Shown: piece by piece, positions 18,761-25,382 of the stretch
Position numbering within the stretch: the stretch's first letter is position 1
Layout: each line of letters begins with the position of its first letter
NCBI GenBank assembly: GCA_018398765.1
Contig: JAHBMJ010001871.1
Span: 1-25,382, forward strand
Source: Chromera velia
Taxonomy: Eukaryota; Sar; Chromeraceae
Reading direction: 5' to 3'
Length of the DNA stretch: 25,382 bases
Notes under the pieces: model-generated
What the model was told of the DNA's origin: nothing
Seen by the model: only the letters and a program-made list of their open reading frames with translations
The model's database searches: none
Position numbers and translations under genes: made by a program

Positions 18761-19670
18761 AGCTCATATAACATGAATATGCCAGCATTGATTGATTGAA
18801 TGATTAGTAAGAAATATTGATTAAAATAAAAATACAGAATTTTTGATATCGATAGGATAGGATAGGATAGGATTTATGTTTCGGGTTGTCCCACGGCCTA
18901 CTGCCAGGCCTCGACTACTAGTGAAATTTACTAAAATTTACTCTAGAACTAGCTCTAGAATTTACTGTAGAAAGCCACTTTAGATCTATTTTTGATAAAC
19001 TGCCACACAGGTTCCGCCAGTTAGATCACTGGGGGATACACTGGAGTACAAGGGCTTCCGGCTATGTCCGGCTTAATCCGCGCCCGATTCTGGCGGCTTC
19101 TGACAGCGGCTCTAAGCGGCCCACTTAGAGAGAAGAATTTAATGGCCCCAGGCCCCCCCCTACGGGCCATCCCGCGGGTCTATATACTCACCGTCCCCCC
19201 TCTGCATGGGAAAAGCCCTCAATGCGCGGGGCCTCTGGGACCTATTAATATATGGGACCTATAGGCAGCATTACGCAGCCGTTTCCACCGCGCTTTCGAT
19301 TCAGGGCATGCCGGAAAATTTAATGTGCAGGTCTGCTTCAACATCCATTCCGACCCAAATCGGTCAGGGGGCTTGGCTTGGCTTGGCAAGACACTGCACG
19401 TACATTGAAGCCTGGAGGACAGTACTTTAGAGCACTCATCCAGCTCGGAATGAGCAGTTTTCGCGAGGGCAAGTGAAAGAGCGATCTTTGTTCGAGAGGA
19501 GACATTGAAGCAGGTTGTGATCAGACTGTGCATTACCGCCGTCTCTGCATGCCCCTTTCGCGGTCTGCTCCGATCAGAAAACCTTCCGAGAGATCTTTGA
19601 ATCGCTTTAAGAACTTACAAAGACTCTCGTGGCTCCTTTAAGCTTGCAATTTTTACTCTTTTGTGCCGCT
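18761..19670. other. Intergenic region upstream of the ABC transporter gene
   Basis: No coding sequence seen. A GATAG/GGATA repeat lies at 18851-18872, and short TTTACT and CTCTAGAA direct repeats at about 18924-18970. The sequence becomes GC-richer after 19020. TGCATGC at 19546-19552 lies about 120 bases before the transporter start codon and could be a promoter element of the same kind as in the divergent promoter region. Confidence 0.4.
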
Positions 19671-19920
19671 ATGCAAGTAGAAATGAGGTGCCATCTTTTG
19701 GTGCTGGTCCTCTTTTCCCTTCGTGCGTGTTGGGCGTTCAACCTCAATCGCCCCCAGCCCTCTGCCTTGGTGCAAGGAGGGAGAAGGGGGGGTCGGAGGC
19801 GCGCCCCTCTTTCCCCGTCTCTGCCCTCTGGCCGTGCATTCACTCGAGAGGCAGACAGAAGCAGATGGAGAGGTGTCGGAGACGGGAAGACAGTCTCAGC
19901 AGATCCCTTGCAGTCCACTG
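19671..19920 (+). other. Putative bipartite plastid-targeting leader of the ABC transporter
   Basis: MRCHLLVLVLFSLRACWA (residues 5-22) is a typical signal-peptide core. Predicted cleavage before F23 (A|FNLNRP) recalls the Phe-containing motif at signal-transit junctions in algae with red-derived complex plastids. The next 60 residues are rich in Arg, Ser, Pro and Gly and poor in acidic residues, like a transit peptide. An ordinary ER or vacuolar route is the main alternative. Confidence 0.55.
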
Positions 19921-22397
19921 TGCTGTATCATGACTGTGGACATGACCACGGAAGCGATGACCATTGGCATAGGCACGACGAGGAATGCGAAGTGGATGAT
20001 GCAGAGTGTCATGCGAGTTTCGGAGAGAGAGTGAGAACGTATCTGAAGAGGGTAGGCAGAAGCTTCAGCGTGTTGAGAGTGCTGGGGTCTCTTGCCTTTG
20101 CTCCAGGCATGAGGACCAAGCAGACTTTGACATTTTCTTTGATGTTCTTAGTCATGCTCATCTCCAAATGGATGAACGTGCGTGCGTCACTGATGACCGG
20201 GGAAATCGTCTCGACGATCCAAAAAGCGGGGACAGAGGGAATTGCAGCAGTTGGGGGGGACCCCCGGGGACTTGTTTTTGTGTATGGAATGACTGCCTTG
20301 GCAGGCAAACTTCTTGATCCTGTAGCAAAGTTGATTTACATGTTTGGAAGTATGCGAACGCAGCGTGCTTTCACAGGCACATTGTTCGGAAAGTTCCTGT
20401 TGATGGATGCAGCCTTCCACGCTCACACAACTGTTGCAGAGCAAGAGACGGAATATGACAGGGCGGTGGCGGGTTTGTCGTCTGTTTTGGACGGCGCGAT
20501 TCGATTGGCTTTGCCGATGCTAGTAGAGTTGTCCCTGGTCATATACGCCCTCGGTTCAAAGTATGGGAGTGGGTATGCACTGCAGACATTGTTTACTGTT
20601 GTGCCCTACATTGTGTTCACGTGGGTGGCAGGGAAGAATCGTGCCGAGGTGCAGAAACGGAAAAACGCCGCAGAGAACGAGGCAAGTAAGAAGTTTTATG
20701 AGAGCGTGAGTAATCAAGAGACAGTAAAATTGTTTTCAAAGGAGGCAGAGGAAAAGAAGGGGTATGTAATTTTGATCAATGATTATTTGAACAAATTGTG
20801 GCGTGTAATGGCGGAATGGCAGATCCTCAACGGTGGTCAGTTTTTGATTTTGGTACTGGGCATGTGTTCCATCTATCTGTCTGTGTTCTCGCAATTGCTT
20901 TCTGGTGGGATTGCAGTTGGGGATGTGGTTGCAATCACGGCTTTGTTCGGCCAATTGTCGAACCCTCTGCATATCGCAGGATGGATGTTGCAGAGCATCA
21001 TGACTGGTTTTGTAGACATGGAGAGAAGCCTGTCGATTCTTGACAGAAACCCAACTATACGGGACCTTCCCGGCTCTGTGCCGATGGTGCTGTCGGGGGC
21101 AGGTAAGAAGAGGGGTCCGACCGTTCGGTTGGAGGGGGTGTCTTTCGGGTATGAGGTGCCGCCTTCTTCTTCTTCTTCTGGTGGCTCCAAGGGAGAGGGG
21201 AAGGGGGGGGAGAAGGAGAAAGAGAAAGCGACGCGGCGTGAGATTCTTCGAAACGCGACCGTCGAGATTCCGTCGGGTCAGACGGTAGCGCTTGTGGGGG
21301 GAAGTGGGGGGGGGAAGTCGACGATCATCAAATTGATCGCGCGGTTGTACGACCCTGACAGCGGTCGCGTGACTGTTGACGATCAGGACGTCAAGCACGT
21401 GACTCTGGAGTCTTTACGTCATCAGATGGCGGTCGTCCAGCAGGACGTGCAGCTGTTTGAGGACACGATCTTCAATAACGTCCTGTACGGAGATCCGAAG
21501 CGGTCGCCTGCAGAGGTGGAGGCCGCGGTGAGGGCGGCAGGGCTTGGGAGTCTGATTGAAAGACTCCCGAACGGTCTGCAGACGATGGTGGGAGAGAAGG
21601 GAGTGACGCTCTCTGGAGGGGAGAGACAGCGCATCACCATCGCTCGTGCGGTTCTCCGTGACGCGCCCCTGATGCTCTGCGACGAGATCACGTCGGCGGT
21701 TGACGCCCTGACGGAGAGAGAGATCATGGACTCCCTGATGCAGGTCGCGAGGGGTCGCACGACTGTGCTCATCGCCCACAGGTTGACCTCCGTTGTGGGT
21801 GCCGACAAGATTGTGGTCATAGGCCATGGGGGGGTGATGGAGGAGGGAACGTTTGATGAGTTGATGTCAATGGAGGGCGGTGAGTTTGCACGGATGTGGA
21901 ATAGACAGTTGCGCATTGACAAGAGACATCAAGAGGCGGTAGATGATGATGCGGAGGAAGCGGATGAGTTTGGAGAGGACGAAAAAGAAAATGAGCAGGA
22001 AGGGGCGTCTGGTGGAAGTAGAGAAGGGGAAGGAAAGGAAGACTATCGGGAGAGTCGCTCTCTGTCCTCCTTTTCTTCTTCTGCTGCTGCTGTTGTAGAA
22101 AAGGGAAGCAGTGATGTGTTTATAGAAGGGGGTGTGCCATCAGAGGGAGTTGAAGTGGATGGAAACAAAAACGTTCCAAGACGACCGAGCAGTGTCGACA
22201 CGTTCCTTCCATCCTTAGAGGATCCTCTAGGTTTCCTTGAGGAGTCCTCTCATCAATCGCCTGATCAAGGGGGGGGGGATGAAGGGAGCAGGGGAGCTCA
22301 AAGCAGCAGCAGCCAGCCCATTTCGTCTCATTTGTCTTTGAATTTACCTTCAGAGAGGCCGACTGACAAGAGTGAGAATACCCCTGTTGGCATTTAG
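19671..22397 (+). CDS. Half-ABC transporter, ATM1/HMT1 (ABCB) type, 908 residues, intronless
   Basis: A single open frame with one membrane domain followed by one ATP-binding domain. Motifs: Walker A GGSGGGKST (543-551), Q-loop QQDVQLFEDTIF near 590, signature LSGGERQRITIARAVL from 647, Walker B LMLCDE (D671, E672), D-loop SAVD, and switch histidine in IAHRLTSV (H703). About six transmembrane segments lie between 150 and 445. This arrangement and the sequence around EAEEKK, LNGGQF and GDVVAI match the ATM1/ABCB7-HMT1 branch, which exports glutathione-linked sulfur or metal-thiol compounds. Residues 5-22 form a signal peptide ending CWA, then F23 and a basic Ser/Pro/Arg-rich stretch, as in bipartite leaders for secondary plastids. 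Residues 87-114 are His/Asp/Cys-rich. Residues 495-524 insert a Ser/Gly/Lys/Glu loop in the ATPase domain, and from about 750 the tail is acidic and Ser-rich. The ATG at 19671 is chosen; M5 (19683) would also give a good signal peptide. The complete motif set argues for an active protein. Confidence 0.93.
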   Translation: MQVEMRCHLLVLVLFSLRACWAFNLNRPQPSALVQGGRRGGRRRAPLSPSLPSGRAFTREADRSRWRGVGDGKTVSADPLQSTVLYHDCGHDHGSDDHWHRHDEECEVDDAECHASFGERVRTYLKRVGRSFSVLRVLGSLAFAPGMRTKQTLTFSLMFLVMLISKWMNVRASLMTGEIVSTIQKAGTEGIAAVGGDPRGLVFVYGMTALAGKLLDPVAKLIYMFGSMRTQRAFTGTLFGKFLLMDAAFHAHTTVAEQETEYDRAVAGLSSVLDGAIRLALPMLVELSLVIYALGSKYGSGYALQTLFTVVPYIVFTWVAGKNRAEVQKRKNAAENEASKKFYESVSNQETVKLFSKEAEEKKGYVILINDYLNKLWRVMAEWQILNGGQFLILVLGMCSIYLSVFSQLLSGGIAVGDVVAITALFGQLSNPLHIAGWMLQSIMTGFVDMERSLSILDRNPTIRDLPGSVPMVLSGAGKKRGPTVRLEGVSFGYEVPPSSSSSGGSKGEGKGGEKEKEKATRREILRNATVEIPSGQTVALVGGSGGGKSTIIKLIARLYDPDSGRVTVDDQDVKHVTLESLRHQMAVVQQDVQLFEDTIFNNVLYGDPKRSPAEVEAAVRAAGLGSLIERLPNGLQTMVGEKGVTLSGGERQRITIARAVLRDAPLMLCDEITSAVDALTEREIMDSLMQVARGRTTVLIAHRLTSVVGADKIVVIGHGGVMEEGTFDELMSMEGGEFARMWNRQLRIDKRHQEAVDDDAEEADEFGEDEKENEQEGASGGSREGEGKEDYRESRSLSSFSSSAAAVVEKGSSDVFIEGGVPSEGVEVDGNKNVPRRPSSVDTFLPSLEDPLGFLEESSHQSPDQGGGDEGSRGAQSSSSQPISSHLSLNLPSERPTDKSENTPVGI
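19929..20012 (+). other. His/Cys/Asp-rich segment, possible metal-binding site
   Basis: Residues 87-114 contain nine clustered His (HDCGHDHGSDDHWHRHD and a CH pair at the end) with three Cys and many Asp/Glu, just before the membrane domain. Such stretches bind Zn, Ni, Cu or Cd in metal transporters. Core ATM1 proteins do not normally have one, so it may reflect a metal-handling specialisation or a buffering role. Confidence 0.5.
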
Positions 22398-24536
22398 GAG
22401 AACGGAGATGGAGGATGGGTGTGTGTGTGGGGGGGAATGAGAGAGATTGAGAAGGATACCTTCTCCTCTCCTCTTCCGTTCTCTGAGGGAAAATTGAACA
22501 ATCAGGTTTATCAGTTGATGAGAAAAAAAAAGTAACGCAATTGCAGTCGCGTTTTGAATGGTGCATGCGCGCTTCGATGCTTCCTTCTTTCCATATGAGC
22601 CTCACTTTATTCCATTCCAATTCAATCAATCATAGAGGGACGGTGCGACTTCCGGGCTCTCCCTCCAAGCGCTGTAGAATGGTGGGGGACTTTGTAAAAG
22701 CAAGTTTGTTTGAGAGCGCCGCGCGTCTTTGCATCGTTTGTTTTCATTTAAATATTTGTCTGTTTTGTGTGCTCTCTATGCCCCCTCCCCCTTCTGTCCC
22801 TCTCTTTCTCTCCCCGCCACGAGGAAGTTGTTCAGGAAGGAAAAGAAAAGAGGCCTTCCCTCCTGAAATTCTTTTTAAAGGCCGGTGTTTTTGTTACTGT
22901 TGGAGATCACAACTTTTAAAAGTCTTTTCTCTCTCTCCTCCACTTCCCTCCTGTCCTTGTTTTCTCCCCGTCTTTTGTCTTCTTCTCTTCTCTTCTGTTC
23001 TCTTCGCGTGTCGTGCCTTCCCTCACAACCAAGTGTCACATGTAGTTTCTTCCCCCACTCTCTCTTTCTCTCTTTTGACGAGAACGTGCGTGTGTAAAGT
23101 GCCTTTTCACTGTCCATTTTCTTATTTAAGTTGCGCGAAGTACCTCTACATATAGCGAACAAACCGAAGTTGAAACAACGGAGTTGCCTCGCTTCCAACA
23201 TGGCCGATTCTCTTTCTTCTGTCTGTCCCCCCAACGTCTGAGATGGACGTCGTTGTTTCTTCGTCTCTTCATTGATGGCGCAGACTCTCTGCGTGCTTTC
23301 AATCCGCAGTCTCTCCCTCCTTTCCCACGATCAGTCTCAGCCTTTGTCTCGATCTGTCTCAGCCACTGGTCTGCTTCTGTAGTAACCAAGGAAGGAGTCA
23401 GCTTCTCCGACCATTTTCAGAAGTGTCTTAAATTTTCATTCGTTTCTCTCTTCCTTCTCTCCGTGCTGTGAAGCCCGGACAGGGAGGCACAGATCGTAGT
23501 GCGAATTACTTTTCGGAGCGCGAATCACTTCCGGTAGAAGTTGACTGGAAGTGCGCCTTGGCGATCGCCAGCGGTCCGCGAGAGTGTATTGTGTAAAAAT
23601 TGCTCGACACTCTTACAATGATGCCCTTTTTCTGCTTCGATCATTGTTCTTGGTGATGCACGACTGTGCACGTCGTCGATCTACATGAATCATTGCATTG
23701 GCATCAAAAAGCATCAAAAATATGTCTTCAATGTCAATAGGATATTCAACGACAAACAAGTCAAGTGTGAAACAGCCTTGCTAGTAGTGCCTCAGCCTAG
23801 TGGCTTGGAATTTGGCATTGCTGAATCTCGGACCTCACCCCATTCAACTGTGAAATGATCATCATCATCATCAAGTTGTACGCTTATGGCATGCATGCTC
23901 GCTGCATGTTATATCATCTATTATTTAAAGATTTTTGTGAAATTCACAGCCAATTTGAACGATTTCTCTTATAAAATGCCTAGCTAGCAGATTGTACGTA
24001 GGGCAGATTCGAGGGTAGATTATTATACGTACATTGCACTACTATGTTGCGTACAAGCTAGCAGCGCCTAGGAACAGCTAGAGGAACAGAGACTCACAGA
24101 AGATAGAGATGTACCGGCCGAATACAAAGTCTAAGGGCTGTCAGATCAAGTTAAAAGAGAAAACAGGGTTCCATTAGTGCACATCGATCAAAGTGACTGC
24201 AGGCAGAAACAATATTTTGCTGTTCAGGGTTATAAACCGATGTTGTTAAACCAGTCATGGATTCCATCTGGGGGTACAAACATGAACGATGTATTCTTTT
24301 GTGCAGTGTTATGAAGTCTCGGTACTTACTATGATAGTATGGTATCTTGGTATTGCACCGAGGGGAGGTCGGTATCGGATTTTAGCTTAGATTTCGGATC
24401 GGATCTTTCGGTACTGACCTAAATCAATGACTTTCCAACTTAAAAAATATATGCGTTACAATGTTAGACTAGTATAAAACAGACTTTATCAAATAAAATA
24501 AACAAAATATAAATTACTGCCAGTGTGTAAAAATTA
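22398..24536. other. 3' flank of the ABC transporter, no supported gene
   Basis: From 22398 to about 23470 the plus strand is pyrimidine-rich (CTCT/TTCT/CCTC) and open by composition only. It may contain the transporter 3' untranslated region. From about 23600 the sequence is AT-rich with scattered ATCATC, GCATGC (about 23892) and GGTATCGG repeats and no open frame of interest. Confidence 0.5.
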
Positions 24537-24784
24537 TTATGAACCACCCTGGTTCATACCTAACGTCTGGCTTGTGTATGCTTGTGTGCGTCGCGGGTCA
24601 GCCTTGTCCCTTGCGGTGCAACCAGTGCGCCACCCCTACAGTGCCTGTCATACTGCCATCCAGGGCCGACTGACAGGTACTGCAGGGGCGGTGCACTGGT
24701 TGCACCGCAAAGGACAAGGCTGACCTGCGACGCACACAAGCATACACAAGCCAAACGTTAGGTATGAACCAGGGTGGTTCATAA
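24537..24784. mobile_element. Foldback element, 114-base inverted arms, 20-base loop
   Basis: The left arm (24537-24650) and right arm (24671-24784) are reverse complements with seven mismatches, all transitions. They begin TTATGAACCACCCTGGTTCA and enclose a 20-base spacer. TA flanks both ends just outside TGAACC...GGTTCA, consistent with a TA target duplication. There is no coding capacity. A transcript would fold into a long hairpin. It is best described as a foldback-type MITE. Confidence 0.8.
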
Positions 24785-25260
24785 CAAAAACAAATTTGAG
24801 AGAAAATTCTTATTCAGTGACATTAATAGACTTTGAGCATCAAATTAGCCTTTAATTAACAAAGTTTTTTAATCGTTAATTCCATTTGGGGATTCAGGCA
24901 TAGAACCTACATATAGAACTGTTTGCTCGCATGAATTGAGGATGCTGATCGATGCTGCATGCATAGAATATATGCAACGATTTCTAGCGAATGGCTTAGG
25001 ATATATTCGGATACGTATGTCTCTGTGCCTATCTATTTACTATGTGTCTACTAAGCTGTTTGTCTGTATGCGCCTACTCCTCATGTTTCGCCCTCTCACC
25101 TAATCGTTTTTCGCCCGTCCTCGTTCTTTTTGGTCTTCCGTCCATCCCTATCGTTGTACGCGTATTGGATGGTTTGTTGGACGCTCTATCTCCTGCTCTA
25201 AGACTTTCAATCCTCTTCTGCCGCTCAGCCTGTCTTGATGGAGTCTTATCTCGTCACCGC
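24785..25260. other. Non-coding terminal region
   Basis: AT-rich to mixed sequence with no convincing open frame, exon signals or RNA gene on either strand. Confidence 0.4.
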
Positions 25261-25274
25261 TCTCTCTCTCTCTT

Positions 25275-25309
<35 letters not shown>

Positions 25310-25382
25310 GTTTGTCTCTTTGGGGGGGGGAATCTGAGGATGCTTGCTCCGTCGATGGATGGATGGATGGATGGATGGATGG
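25261..25382. repeat. (CT)n and (GATG)n microsatellites at the window end
   Basis: A CT/CTTT repeat covers 25261-25309, then a short G run, then seven GATG units from 25354 to the edge. The GATG repeat probably continues beyond the window. Confidence 0.95.

Noticed and set aside
18851-18872. GGATA repeat resembling a telomere-type or CRISPR-like array
   Set aside because: Only about four perfect five-base units without spacers; an ordinary microsatellite.
22541-23155. 204-codon plus-strand frame after the transporter
   Set aside because: Open because the strand is pyrimidine-rich. No motif and no supporting structure; more likely untranslated sequence.
23126-23389. 87-codon minus-strand frame
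   Set aside because: Lys/Arg/Glu-rich reading of a pyrimidine-rich opposite strand. No domain, no splice partners.

Overview
The window looks like nuclear DNA from an alveolate alga, most likely a chromerid such as Chromera velia. This is inferred from several features: many GT-AG introns of 100-1400 bases, very abundant tetranucleotide microsatellites, TGCATGC motifs, and one gene whose N-terminus reads as a bipartite leader for a complex plastid. No database search was possible, so the organism assignment is tentative.

Layout. Positions 1-3090 hold no gene I can support: a dinucleotide repeat at the edge, a CACGTG-rich stretch, a GCATGC-rich stretch and an AT-rich island. Positions 3091-6029, minus strand, carry a seven-exon gene that I assembled by splice-site and phase matching. 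It encodes a 257-residue protein with one C2 domain, a short coiled coil and an Ala/Gly/Pro-rich tail. A divergent intergenic region (6030-6915) with five GCATGC motifs separates it from a plus-strand ankyrin-repeat gene at 6916-17438. I assign that gene sixteen exons, about 1160 residues and about ten ankyrin units. All fifteen introns of the main model are phase 0, and several exons are exactly one 33-residue repeat. Its introns contain a 700-base polypurine tract, a 175-base tandem duplication and a 170-base assembly gap.

Positions 17439-19670 are AT-rich and gene-poor, and contain a 550-base element with perfect 23-base terminal inverted repeats. At 19671-22397 lies an intronless half-ABC transporter of the ATM1/HMT1 type. 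It has a predicted signal peptide plus transit-like leader and a His/Cys/Asp-rich segment ahead of its membrane domain. The remainder (22398-25382) has no convincing gene. It contains a 248-base foldback element with 114-base arms and ends in CT and GATG microsatellites.

Nothing shows that the three genes act together. The C2 and ankyrin genes share a bidirectional promoter region and so may be co-expressed. The transporter is separated from them by transposon-like DNA and differs sharply in having no introns.
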